The position numbers were made by a program, and so were the translations under genes. Below the pieces are notes generated by a model. That model searched no databases and was not told the DNA's origin. It saw only the letters and a program-made list of their open reading frames with translations. A stretch of 64,000 nucleotides of DNA from Mycoplasmopsis alligatoris A21JP2 (lineage in GTDB: Bacteria; Bacillota_I; Bacilli_A; Mycoplasmatales; Metamycoplasmataceae). The DNA is taken from positions 109,581 to 173,580 of the forward strand of contig NZ_ADNC01000007.1 of NCBI RefSeq assembly GCF_000178375.1, read 5' to 3'. Every line of letters starts with the position of its first letter. Positions within the stretch are counted from its first letter, which is position 1. Positions 12,282 through 25,342 of this stretch are shown one piece after another.

Positions 12282-12410
12282 AGAGAGTATGGTAGTTTAA
12301 CAACAATGACCATTGCCAACCTGCGTACTACGTAAGGTGGATAGTTAGGAAGATTTATCTTTAACATGTAATCAACTTAATCTCTCTAAATAAAAGAAAT
12401 ATAAGAGGGA
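12282..12410 (+). promoter_or_regulatory. Structured 5' leader of metK, candidate riboswitch
   Basis: The leader can fold into a multi-branched RNA: outer helix AGAGAG (12282-12287) with CTCTCT (12382-12387), arm CAATG/CATTG (12304-12315), arm ACC...GGT (12319-12338) and arm AAGAT/ATCTT (12350-12361). The CAACC...GGTGG arm recalls P3 of SAM-I riboswitches, but the full SAM-I core is not evident. TCTCTCT (12381-12387) can instead pair over seven positions, one a G-U, with AGAGGGA (12404-12410), the metK ribosome-binding site. Two exclusive folds could therefore set translation. Ligand is inferred only from the downstream gene. Confidence 0.5.
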
Positions 12411-12414
12411 AAAT

Positions 12415-13554
12415 ATGAAAAAATTATTTACAAGTGAATCAGTAGGAAAAGGTCACCCAGATAAAGTTTGTGACCAAATCTCTGATGCAATTTTGGACGC
12501 TTATTTACTAGCTGATCCATATTCAAAAGTAGCAATAGAAACATTAGCAAGTGGACATAAAATTATGATTGCTGGAGAAGTATCTTCGCAATTAAAAGAC
12601 TTAGACCATGTTGCTATTGCAAAATATATATTAAATGACTTAGGTTATTTACAACCTCACACAGAATTTTATTTAGACATAAAAGCTCAAAGTCCAGATA
12701 TTGCAATGGGTGTTGACTTAGAACAAGGAAATATTGGTGCTGGAGATCAAGGTTTAATGTTTGGTTATGCAACTAACGAAACAAAAGAATTAATGCCTTT
12801 AGCAATTATGATTGCTCATAAACTTGTTAAAAAAGCTGAAGAACTAAGAAAAACAAAAGCTTTTAAATGAGCTGGAGCTGACATGAAAAGTCAAGTTACA
12901 TTAGATTATAGCGATCCAAAAAAAACAAAAATTGACACTATATTAATGTCAATTCAACATACTGATGATTATGCCAAAGACAAATTTAACGAGTTTGTTA
13001 AAAATAAAATTATTCTTCCTGTAATTTCAGAATATGGATTTAAAAAAGTCGAAAACAGAATTTTAATTAATCCTACCGGAAATTTTGTTATAGGTGGACC
13101 TATTGGTGATACTGGACTAACTGGTAGAAAAATAATTGTTGATACTTATGGTGGTTATGCAAGACATGGTGGCGGTGCATTTAGTGGTAAAGACGCAACT
13201 AAAGTTGACAGAAGTGCAGCTTATGCAGCTAGATGAATTGCAAAAAATATTGTTGCTGCAAATTTAGCAGACCAAGTAGAAATCCAATTAGCCTATGCCA
13301 TAGGTGAATCCAAACCTGTATCTATCTTAGTAAACACATTCAATACTAATAAAATTTCAGAAGAAAAAATAGCTCAAGCAGTAAATCATATCTTTGATTT
13401 AACTCCAAAAGGAATTATTGAGAGTTTAAAACTAAGAAAACCTATTTTCTTACCAACAGCAGCCTTTGGGCACTTTGGTAGAGAAGAAAAAACATTTACA
13501 TGAGAAAAAACAAATAAAGTCGAACAACTATTAGAATTTGTCAAAAACAACTAA
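12415..13554 (+). CDS. metK: S-adenosylmethionine synthetase
   Basis: 379 residues. It joins methionine and ATP to make SAM, the methyl donor for enzymes such as TrmB and TrmL in this window. Motifs: N-terminal [30 protein letters not shown], and the phosphate-binding [16 protein letters not shown]. The start follows AAGAGGGA by 4 bases. That ribosome-binding site is complementary to a segment of the leader. A terminator follows at 13564. Confidence 0.96.
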
Positions 13555-13563
13555 TTCTTAAAG

Positions 13564-13586
13564 CAAGATTTAATCTTGTTTTTTAT
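13564..13586 (+). terminator. Terminator of metK
   Basis: Perfect stem CAAGAT / ATCTTG with TTA loop, followed by TTTTTTATT. Confidence 0.85.
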
Positions 13587-13702
13587 TATTTTTTTAAAAA
13601 ATATTTTTTAATAAATATTAACTTTTATTTTTTTCTATTTACTTTTTTGCCTATATTATAGAAATTAAAAAAATTAATTTAATAGTATAATAATAAATAA
13701 TT

Positions 13703-13852
13703 ATGCAAAAGAAAAAGATAGTATTAGCATGCGATGAATGCAAAAGAAAAAATTATTCAACTAACAAAAGTGCTGGAAATGTTGAAAGAGTAGCAATTAA
13801 AAAATATTGTACACTTTGCAAAAAACACACCTTGCACAAGGAAGAAAAATAA
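13703..13852 (+). CDS. rpmG: Ribosomal protein L33, first copy
   Basis: 49 residues. Zinc-ribbon type L33 with paired cysteines CDEC and CTLC. Located just before secE and nusG as in many Firmicutes. A second, different L33 lies at 27181-27333, so the organism has two zinc-binding paralogues. The stop overlaps the secE start (TAATG). Confidence 0.9.
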   Translation: MQKKKIVLACDECKRKNYSTNKSAGNVERVAIKKYCTLCKKHTLHKEEK

Positions 13853-14076
13853 TGGTTAAAAAAGAAAAGACAACAAAAACAAAAAAAGATAAACCTAAAA
13901 AGTATTATTTAAGAAAATTCTTTTTAGACATTAAAAGAGTCAGATGACCTTCATCTAAAAACAACTGAAGTTCAATGACTAAAATTATCATATTTACCTT
14001 AATACTAGTACTTTTTGTATTTAGTGTTACAACTTTATTTGCATATATTTGAGCAAAACTACACATTGGAATATAG
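13852..14076 (+). CDS. secE: Preprotein translocase subunit SecE
   Basis: 74 residues. A lysine-rich N-terminus and an amphipathic region (FFLDIKRVRWPSSKNNW, with two Trp encoded by TGA) precede one membrane helix at about residues 46-68, the minimal single-helix SecE layout. It clamps SecY in the translocon. Position between rpmG and nusG supports the call. Confidence 0.9.
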
Positions 14077-14083
14077 GAGAGTT

Positions 14084-14680
14084 ATGGAAAGATTTTATTG
14101 ATATATGGTTTCAACAGTTTCTGGAAAAGAAGATAAAGTTGTTGAAGCTTTAAGAAATCGTATTATTGCTGAACAGGTTAACCATTCTTTTGATTCAACA
14201 GCTACTGACGCTGGAGCATTTAAAGTTTTTAGAAAACCTGTTTTATCACCAAAAGAAGCAGAAAAAAAACAAAAAGGTGAAGACTATAAAGTAAAATGAG
14301 TTAACATGTACCCAGGTTATATTTTTATAAAAATGGATATGACCGATGAAGCTTGATTTGTTATCCGTAACACTCAATATGTTACTGGATTAATAGGTTC
14401 AAGCGGTAAAGGAGCTAAGCCTACACCGGTTCAAAACAAAGAAATTAAAAAATCTCTTATTCAAGAACAAAAAGCTCTTGATGATTTTGAATCAGGAAAA
14501 TATTTAGTAACTTTCAAAGACGGTGAAATCGTAGAAGTTATTGATGGTCCATACCAAGGTGAAAAAGGTCCAATCTCTCAAATTGACCATGATAAACAAA
14601 CAGCTGTTGTTATGATTGAATCATTTGGAAAACAAGTTTCCGTTGAAATTGAATATAAATATTTAAAATCAGACAATTAA
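14084..14680 (+). CDS. nusG: Transcription termination/antitermination factor NusG
   Basis: 198 residues. The N-terminal NGN domain begins WYMVSTVSGKEDKV and continues to MYPGYIFIKMDM and VITGLIGSS-like residues (here VTGLIGSSGKG). The C-terminal KOW motif is VEVIDGPYQGEKGPISQID. It binds RNA polymerase and couples it to ribosomes or Rho-type factors. An insertion of about 40 residues in the NGN domain is common in mycoplasmas. GGAGAG precedes ATG 14084. Confidence 0.94.
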
Positions 14681-14683
14681 TAG

Positions 14684-14708
14684 ACTTGCGTAAATGCAAG
14701 TTTTTTTA
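14684..14708 (+). terminator. Terminator of rpmG-secE-nusG
   Basis: Stem ACTTGC / GCAAGT followed by a run of seven T. Confidence 0.85.
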
Positions 14709-14848
14709 ATATGCTTGTTCAAACAATAGCATATTCTTATGAAAAATTAGAAGATATGATACATAATTTTTATTTCAAAAATAATTATGTTTAGCATTTA
14801 ATACTTATATATTATTATATATTTATAAATATTTAGAAAAGAGTAGTT

Positions 14849-16297
14849 ATGAAATTAAAAACATTAATCCAAAACTTCGAAGTTGACTTTAAACAAAAAT
14901 TAACTTTAATAAACATTTTAAAAGCAGTACTTTTAGTAGCTTTATTTGCTTTTAACATGGCTTTGTTAATCACTTTTGAAAAGTCCTTCTTTAGGTTTAA
15001 CGCCCCAAATAACTCGTTATACTATGTTTTATATACAAATTCTAACTTGTGATATCAAACAAATATAGTCTCTATAACGTCCTCATTGATTTTTTATTTA
15101 ATTATTGTTTCAACATTATTAAAAAATTCAATGAACTTAACAGAAAGTAGAAGCGGAATAAAAAAATATTTACCATTTTATTTTATTTATCTATTTTTCT
15201 CAATTTCAGTAATGAGTTCATTCTTTTTACTCGATAAAATCCATGTTCACTTAAATAGTTTATATGTTGTTATTATTGTTTCAGTAGTTTATATCATGTT
15301 AAATGTCTTTAACATTATTGTTAAAAAACTAATTCAAGCTGACAAAATTTATCCTATGGAACATGAAAAATCTTGATTATATATAGCAATGTATATTTTC
15401 AGAGTTATCCTATACACCTTGATTGCATTACTAATTCATTTTTGAACTGACTTGCATATTGGAAATAAAGCAATCGATGAAAGTGCAGTAGTAATACAAA
15501 TTAAAAACTTTTTCCAAAGTGGTACAGCAACAAGTATTTTTATATTTGCAATGCTAATAACAGTGATGATTGTTTTACTAATTGGAGCAAACATCAACAC
15601 TATTTACAAACTTTTAAAAAGATATTATGTAACACAAAAATTCAGTACATATTCATCATTTCTAGTTGTAATAATTTTCTCTTTATTAATTTGAGCATTT
15701 ATTCATTATGGACAAATAAAATCAAGTTATCAAATTATGGCAAGTACACCCGTTACTTGACCATTGCTAGTATTTCCAATTATTTTATTTGCTCTACTAG
15801 TGTATGTAATTGTTACAACATTTAAACCGTTAGTAAAAAATCAAGTACTAAGAAAAATATTAAATTCATGTATTTTATTATTTGCTTGATTATCAGTTGG
15901 AGTTCTTGAAGCCTTTAGCAATAGCGACTTTTGAATTTCAAACACTCACTTAATTCTAGCTATATTAGTTACAATCTTTGTAATATTTAGAGAATTAAGA
16001 ATAAACAAAACCAGCATTATAAACATTAACTTATTGCTATTAACACTTGTATTTATTGTTATTTATACCTTTATTGCAATTTTCAAAATTGATCTACTAA
16101 ACCAAGGTAATTATTCAATATATATTAAATATTTAGGTCTTAAATTAAACGATATTTTTATGGTCTTAATTTGCCTAACTACCCTTGCACTTGTAATATA
16201 CAACTCAGTGCCAATCTTGACACTTGCGATTAGCAAAACTGATGTCGAACTAGAAAACGAACAAAAACCTACTACAAAAAAGGTAACTAAGGAGTAA
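14849..16297 (+). CDS. Multi-pass membrane subunit of the F1-like X0 ATPase
   Basis: 482 residues, first gene of a seven-gene operon. About 12 hydrophobic helices span most of the length, with a lysine-rich cytoplasmic tail (KPTTKKVTKE). No similarity to F0 subunit a or c is apparent. In the mycoplasma F1-like X0 system such genes supply the membrane (X0) part. GAGTAG precedes the ATG by 6 bases. The next gene begins 2 bases after the stop. The membrane sector's function, whether ion transport or mechanical coupling, cannot be told from sequence. Confidence 0.8.
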
Positions 16298-16299
16298 AC

Positions 16300-16791
16300 A
16301 TGAAAAGAAAATCTAAAGTACAACAAGCAGAAATTGAAAGATTCAACGACACACAATATAAAGACTATTCACAAGAAAAAGAATTTGTTTCATTTCAACA
16401 AATCGTAAATACAGCTTTATTAGTAAATAATATTTCAAGAGATTCAGATATTTATAAATCATTTCTTAAGAAAATTGAATTAGCAACAGAAAAAAACTTA
16501 GAAGTTGTTTACAGCGGTTTTACAATTTCATGAATTACAAGTAGAAAATTTGCAAAAGTTAAATTAATACCTACAATCGTTGAAAAAGAAACTCAACACA
16601 GAAACAATGTTAACTTCAGCAGTGGATTTGACTTAGAACTTGGAGAATTTTTCCAAGAATTCAACGCAATTATTAAAGACTTACTTTATTCAAGAAAAAG
16701 AAAAGTTGAAGTATTTCCAAAAATGATTGTTTATTTAGCTCTAGAAACAAATTCTTTAAAAATTGCTTTTGATGAATCGGTAGCTAAATAA
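16300..16791 (+). CDS. Small soluble subunit of the F1-like X0 ATPase cluster
   Basis: 163 residues, no membrane segment, mixed charged helices. I recognise no domain. Its fixed place between the membrane subunit and the gamma-like gene, with a one-base overlap to the latter (TAATG), marks it as a component of the complex. A role as a stalk or connector protein is inference. Confidence 0.75.
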
Positions 16792-17660
16792 TGGATCAAA
16801 AAAAATTAAAACAAAAATTAAATGTTTTAAATAGTTCCCAAATGGTTTTAGAGGTTGAAAAAAGTTTATCACTACTAACAATTTTTAAACTATCTAAAGC
16901 CTTAAACATTAACATGCATCGTGCATATAGAAACAAAAGAAATATTGATTATGTTTCAGGACTAATTAATTCAACTCATGATTATCTATATGATCGTACA
17001 TTAACAACAAAAGCTAGCTTATGAATTTATGTTACTGAGGTTGAAAAATACGAAGTTGATGCTTATACAAGATATGAAAAAGTAATTTTAAAAAGAAAAA
17101 CTAATGATGATATTTTTATCACAATAGGTACACGGGCAAATAATTTTGCAAAAACAAATAATTTAAAAACACTACAAACTTTTGAATCAACTGAAGATCA
17201 AAATTTAGTTCTTAAATTAATATCAATTATCAAAACAACCTATAACACAGGTCAATATAGTTCTGTTAGAATGGTAGTAAACTCAAATAAAATTCATGAT
17301 AGATACATGAGCATTGTTCCAGTTAACCAAGTTCAAGCTTCATTTTGATCTTATGATGGCGACCAAAACCAATTAAAAATTGATAAAAAATTTATTTACC
17401 CAAATGCAGATAGTTTTATTGAAAACGAAATTAACAACTATTTAATGTATATAGTTCAATCATTATTAATTGAATCATCATTCTATACAGCTAAAAATAA
17501 ATTAGTTTCAGAAAATAAACTATTAAACAAAATTGAAGACGACATTTTTACAATCAAGAGAAAATTAGCAAGAATCAAATCTGAAAAGCAAATCGAAGAA
17601 ATTGTTATGTTAGCAAAAAACAAAAGCTTTATGCAAGCTATAGAGGATAAAAATGAATAA
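16791..17660 (+). CDS. Gamma-like subunit of the F1-like ATPase
   Basis: 289 residues. Long helices at both ends (about 5-60 and 225-289) surround a middle domain, the layout of F1 gamma, whose paired termini form the rotor shaft. MDQKKLKQKLNVLNSSQMVLEVEKSL resembles the gamma N-terminal helix (RIKSVKNTQKIT type) in pattern only. The C-terminal helix is rich in Lys and Glu. Overlaps both neighbours by a few bases. Assignment depends mainly on position and helix layout. Confidence 0.7.
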
Positions 17661-18117
17661 AACTAACGAAACTTATTTTAAAGAAATTTTATTTTCTTCA
17701 GTAACACATGAAAGAATAAAATTCAATGATGCTTCCTTGCTTCTTAACAAATCTCTTATTGACCAATGAAGTCAATTCAACAAAAACTCAATGGGTTCAT
17801 TCAACTTTATACTTGTTAAAATCAAACAAGGTAAAGTTAAAGAAGATCTTTACTTTATTTTAGAAAACGCAACTTTATATTCTACAGAAAATAGACTTGA
17901 CATTTATGTTAGAGAACTTCCTGAAATTTATAAAGGAAAAGCAAAAATTTCTAAAACACAATACAAACAAAATTCAAAACTTAAAGCACTTTTAAGAAAA
18001 TTAAAAATTTTAAATGACTTAGAAATAAGAATTAATCAAAGTGTTTCAGTTGATGAACTTGAAAAACAAAAATATAAATTGGAAGCTATTGAAAACTTTC
18101 AATTGGTAAAGGAGTAA
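17653..18117 (+). CDS. Epsilon-like subunit of the F1-like ATPase
   Basis: 154 residues, ATG 17653 overlapping the previous gene by 8 bases. The N-terminal 90 residues are strand-rich with FILENATLYSTENRLDIYV, similar in pattern to the beta-sandwich of F1 epsilon. The C-terminus is two Lys/Glu-rich helices (about 100-150), as in epsilon. Three bases separate it from the next gene. Identity to true epsilon is low, so this is a structural inference. Confidence 0.65.
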
Positions 18118-18120
18118 AAA

Positions 18121-20703
18121 ATGAAAAAGAAAAATAAAATTTTGTTACTTGGCACATTTTCTGCTCTAAGTATTACAAGTGCCTCAGTTGTTGCTGCAAG
18201 CTTAAATTCTAAAGAAACTAAAACCGTAACTAACTCATTTATTGAAAGTGCTACATTTTTACATAGTGAAGCCAATGGAGCAAACGACAATGGGGCAACA
18301 CCAGCACCAGCAAGTCCTGCTACACCTGCTCCTGCAAATGGCGCAACAACTGTACCAGATCCAAATGCACCTAAGCCTAAGCCAGAACCAGTTTTAGCAG
18401 TAGATTTTAAGGATTTCGAAGGTGAAATGAATAGGGTTCTTAAAGAAGAAATGAAAAAGATTCTTGATGCTGCTAAAGTAATGATTGAAACCAGAATTAG
18501 CGAGTTAAGCAAGGATGGTGTATACCCAACTGAAGAAAAATTTGCCTTAACTCTTTACGCTAAAGCTGTAAAAGATTATTATGATACTGTTTTTTCTAAA
18601 TTAACTTCATACGATGAATTATATAAAGCCGGTTTTAGAATGGTATTCCCTAAAATGTACGCAAAAAGTGAAAAATACATTTTAGGAACCGTTAAGTATA
18701 ATGGTCAAGAATTTGACCCAATTGGAATGGGGCAAGCTGATCCATATGATTATAAATTTTTAGAAAAAGATACTCCTGAATTTAAAGATAAAGATGGTAA
18801 GCCAATTAAAAATGAAGTAAAAACTGACGAAAAAGCAAAATTTGAAGTAAATTCAACATCAAAAGCTGAATATGTAAAACTTGTTACTAATTACTTCCAA
18901 AGTTTTGGTAAACAACTTGAAGGAATTTTCTTTGAAAAAACTGATTCTCCAGTGTATGGAAAAGACTTTAAAATTTCTTTTGATAAAATTGATAAATCAA
19001 TCGGTCTTTACAACATTAAACCTGAAAATTACAATGATTGAAATGCTTATATTTCTGAAAAAGTTAAAGTTAGATTTACTGAATTTGACTTAAGAGAAAA
19101 TGAAGCATATCACCAAGAGCAACAACAACAAAATCAACCAGTTATTCCTCCTCAACCTGTTGATTTTCTACCTGATACAACTGAAAAAGCAAAACCAGTT
19201 AACCCTAATATTGAAAACATACCACCGCTAGAACCATTGTTAAACCCAGAATTAACTAGTTCAGACTTTAACGGTGGATATGAAGGTGTTATTGGTTCTT
19301 GAAATTCAGACCCAAACTTAGTTGCAACAAAATCTAAAAAATGATTCTGATTCCAAAACCCTATTAACATTAGATATGAATATACTGTGACAAATTTAGC
19401 TATTTCAGAAGGAAAACATATTGCTACAGTTGAAATATCAGATAAAGCAAATTTAAATAGTAAAAGATTTTACAACATTATAGTTAACTTTAAAAAGTAC
19501 ACTCAATCACAAGCAAAAGCTAGATACACAATGTATGAAACATTTAGAGGAATTTTCAAATCTATCTATGATGCATTTAAATTGGACGAAAAGATCGACT
19601 ACAATACAGTACCAGATCAACATTTAAGATTAGATTTATTTAACGCTGTTTTCTTAGCTATTAAATCATTTGAACTTAAAGAATTTACTGATGCTTATAA
19701 TAAATTAGCGGCTACTGTTGGAAATGCTGATAGATATAGAGCGGCAGTTGCTGATCCTACAAGACAAAAAGATGAATTAGATAAATATAATAATTATTTA
19801 AAAGAAAACACAACAGCTCTAATTAGTCGTTTCTTAGAAGCAAGAGGGATTAGAACAGGAAAAGAAATAGCAACTGATAATCCTCGTACATTTTGAGAAT
19901 TTCTTTCTAAATCGCTAGAATTTGCTATCAATGGTGAACCATTTAAATTAGATAGCGGAGAATATAGAACATTAAAACTTAGACAACACTTAGAAGACCC
20001 TATTTGAAAACCTAAATTTAAAAAATTCTTTGAAGAAGTTAATGCAACTGATATTGACTTATCAAAAACATTTTTAGCACTTCAAAAAGATGCACTTAAT
20101 TTAAGAAAAATGTCAACAGAATTCTTTGTTTCACTAGAAGATAGAATAGCAAAAATTAAAACAGTTTATGATGGATTTTATAACCACGCTGCTATCTTTA
20201 AACTAATTGGTGAAAAAGAAAAAAATGACTCAAACAATAAACCAGCAGAAGGAGATAAACCTGAAGCTCCAGCTGCAAATAATAAACCAGCTGAAAATAC
20301 AAATCCTGCTCCTACAACAACAAACAACGAAGCAAACAACGTTGTTTCAAATGATAAAGAAGCAGATAAAGAAAAAGAAAACGCGGCTAATCCAAATAAT
20401 AAGCCAAGCGATGACAAGAAAAAAGAATCTGAATTCGATACCAAATTAAAATCAGTTCTAACCGAGCTAAGAACTAGACAAGCTAACTTGAGTAAAAATG
20501 ATAATTCAAGTAATGCATTTTATGCCGTATTTGCCTTAATTACAGCAATATTCGGTTCAATTCTTGCTTTTGCTGTGTTATTTACATCAAAAGTTAGAAA
20601 AATTAAAATTAGCAAATCTATAATTGCTGTTGCAAGTGTTGTTTCAATAATAACCTTGGTTGCATTTATAAGCATTTTGTTATTAATGATAGGAGTTATA
20701 TAA
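18121..20703 (+). CDS. Large extracellular-domain subunit of the F1-like X0 ATPase cluster
   Basis: 860 residues. An N-terminal signal or anchor (about 6-27, no lipobox Cys) is followed by a Pro/Ala-rich linker (about 58-85), an alpha-helical ectodomain to about residue 690, and a second low-complexity Asn/Pro/Ala linker (about 700-765). Two C-terminal membrane helices (about 795-820 and 832-858) follow. Most of the protein should lie outside the cell. It is the longest gene in the operon. GGAG lies 6 bases upstream. Function unknown. Position suggests it links the ATPase to something at the surface. Confidence 0.75.
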
Positions 20704-20704
20704 T

Positions 20705-23622
<2,918 letters not shown>

Positions 23623-23632
23623 AATAATAACT

Positions 23633-23660
23633 AACACCCCTAATTATAGGTGTGTTTTTT
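23633..23660 (+). terminator. Terminator of the F1-like X0 ATPase operon
   Basis: Stem AACACC / GGTGTG with an AT-rich loop, followed by six T. Confidence 0.8.
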
Positions 23661-23782
23661 ATATACTTATTTACCTATAAACAAGCCAAATACATAAAAA
23701 GTGTTTTGCTTTTTAATAAATAAAAAACAATTTTATTTTAATTACTATAAAATAGTAATGTAAATTTTACTAAGGAGAAAAT

Positions 23783-24886
23783 ATGTCACTAAAAGCTGGA
23801 ATTGTAGGTCTACCAAATGTAGGAAAAAGCACTCTTTTTAGTGCTTTAACAAAAAAACAAGTTGAATCATCAAACTATCCTTTTACAACTATTGAACCAA
23901 ATGTTTCAACAGTTGCTCTAAAAGATAAAAGGCTAGATTTAATATCAGAAATTGTTAAACCAAATAAAATTATTCACGCAACTTTTGATTTTGTTGGTAT
24001 TGCCGGTCTTGTTCAAGGCGCTTCAAAAGGTGAAGGACTTGGTAATAAATTTCTTTCTAACATTCGTGAAGTTGATGCAATAATACATGTAATTCGTTGC
24101 TTTGAAGATAAAGATATTCTTCATGTAAACAACACTGTTGATCCTATTAGAGATGCTGATATTATAAATATTGAATTAATTTTAGCTGATCTAGAAACCA
24201 TAAATAACGTACTAAATAGAATAGCTAAAAAAGCTAAAAGTGGTGATAAAGAATCAATGTTTGAGCAAGCTGTAGCACAAAAAATTAAATCTCACTTAGA
24301 AAGCGAAAAATCTGTAAGAGACTTAGAACTAGACGAAAAAGAACTAAAAGCAATTAGATCTTATCAACTATTAAGTGCTAAACCAATGATATATGTAGCA
24401 AATGCTTCTGCTGAACAATTGCAAAACTTAGATGATCCTAACAATATAATTAACAAAGTAAAATCACATTTTAAAAACAAAACAAAAGTCGTATCAATCT
24501 GTGTACAAGTAGAATCAGAACTTTTAACAATAGAAAACGAACAAGAAGCATTAGACTTTTTAGCACTTTATAACATTGAAACTTCAGGTTTAGATATGTT
24601 AACAAGAGAAGCGTTTGATTTATTATCTTTAGAAACTTATTTTACAGCTGGAGTAGTAGAAGTAAGAGCTTGAGTTTACAAAAAAGGAATTGCTGCACCA
24701 GCGGCTGCTGGAATAATTCACAGCAATTTTGAAAAAAAATTCATTAAGGCTGATGTTATTTCTTACCAAGACTTTATTGACTTTAAAGGTGAGGTAGGAG
24801 CAAGAAATGCTGGTAAATTAAGACAAGAAGGAAAAACATATATAATGCACGATGGAGATATTTGTCACTTTAAATTTGGTAAATAA
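23783..24886 (+). CDS. ychF: Redox-regulated ATPase YchF (Obg family)
   Basis: 367 residues. P-loop [15 protein letters not shown], the G3-region [20 protein letters not shown], and MIYVANAS where classic GTPases have NKxD, which marks the ATP-preferring YchF branch. The C-terminal TGS-like domain contains [21 protein letters not shown] lies 6 bases before the ATG. A tRNA gene follows 8 bases after the stop, so the tRNA may be read from the same transcript. Confidence 0.94.
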
Positions 24887-24894
24887 TCTTTACT

Positions 24895-24968
24895 GGGGGT
24901 TTAGCATATTGGTTGTGCAGCAGTCTCCAAAACTGTCAAGATGGGTTCGATTCCTGTAACCCCCGCCA
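24895..24968 (+). tRNA. tRNA-Trp (anticodon CCA)
   Basis: 74 bases with encoded CCA. Acceptor stem begins GGGGGTT and ends AACCCCC plus G discriminator. The anticodon loop CTCCAAA gives CCA, reading UGG. A separate UCA tRNA for UGA must exist elsewhere, since UGA is widely used as Trp here. T-loop TTCGATT is canonical. Confidence 0.95.
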
Positions 24969-24969
24969 A

Positions 24970-24993
24970 AATGACTTGGGTCATTTTTTTTAT
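24970..24993 (+). terminator. Terminator after tRNA-Trp
   Basis: Stem AATGAC / GTCATT with TTGG loop and a T run. It separates tRNA-Trp from the SRP RNA promoter (TATAAT at 24998-25003). Confidence 0.8.
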
Positions 24994-25009
24994 ATGTTAT
25001 AATACATTT

Positions 25010-25088
25010 GCCATTGGAACAATAACATCGTAACTCGGTCAGGGCGTAATTGCAGCAGCCGCATCGAAACGTGTTGTGTCTGGTGGTT
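25010..25088 (+). ncRNA. ffs: Signal recognition particle RNA, small bacterial (4.5S) type
   Basis: Contains the invariant tetraloop region GGTCAGG...GCAGCAGCC, which binds Ffh, inside one long hairpin. The 5' end GCCATTGGAACAATAACATCG pairs with the 3' CGTGTTGTGTCTGGTGG. TATAAT sits 7 bases upstream and a T run ends the RNA near 25088. Ends are approximate. Confidence 0.92.
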
Positions 25089-25180
25089 TTTTTATTTTTT
25101 TATATTAAGTAAAGTATGCAAAAAAATTAAAAAATATAAATGAAAATTATGCTTTATTTGTGATAAAATAAATTTTGCGT

Positions 25181-25257
25181 GGTCGCGTAGCTCAGCTGGA
25201 TAGAGCACGAGCCTTCTAAGCTTGTGGTCGGAGGTTCGAATCCTCTCGTGATCGCCA
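25181..25257 (+). tRNA. tRNA-Arg (anticodon UCU)
   Basis: 77 bases with encoded CCA. Acceptor GGTCGCG pairs with CGTGATC (two G-U pairs). Anticodon loop CTTCTAA gives TCT, reading AGA, a major Arg codon in this genome. T-loop TTCGAAT. Confidence 0.94.
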
Positions 25258-25285
25258 TTTTTTTATTTTATTTTTTAAAAAAAAT

Positions 25286-25303
25286 TGTGAAAAAAATTTC
25301 ACA
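25286..25303 (+). promoter_or_regulatory. Inverted repeat upstream of the LacI-type gene, probable operator
   Basis: TGTGAAA-AAAA-TTTCACA, two 7-base arms, 39 bases before the regulator start. A second partial palindrome TGGAAATTTTCCA lies at 25308-25320. LacI-family proteins bind such dyads as dimers, so autoregulation is likely. Confidence 0.6.
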
Positions 25304-25342
25304 AATGTGGAAATTTTCCATATTTTTTGTTATCATAATTAT

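Noticed and set aside
14759..14793. Imperfect inverted repeat ACATAATT...AATTATGT before the ATPase operon
   Set aside because: Very AT-rich, imperfect, and expected by chance in this base composition. Kept only as part of the promoter region.
18099..18512. 137-residue open frame on the minus strand over the start of the large ATPase-cluster protein
   Set aside because: Antisense shadow of the Pro/Ala-rich linker. Low-complexity Gly/Ala/Val composition, no ribosome-binding site, inside a well-supported gene. The same applies to 20178-20444.
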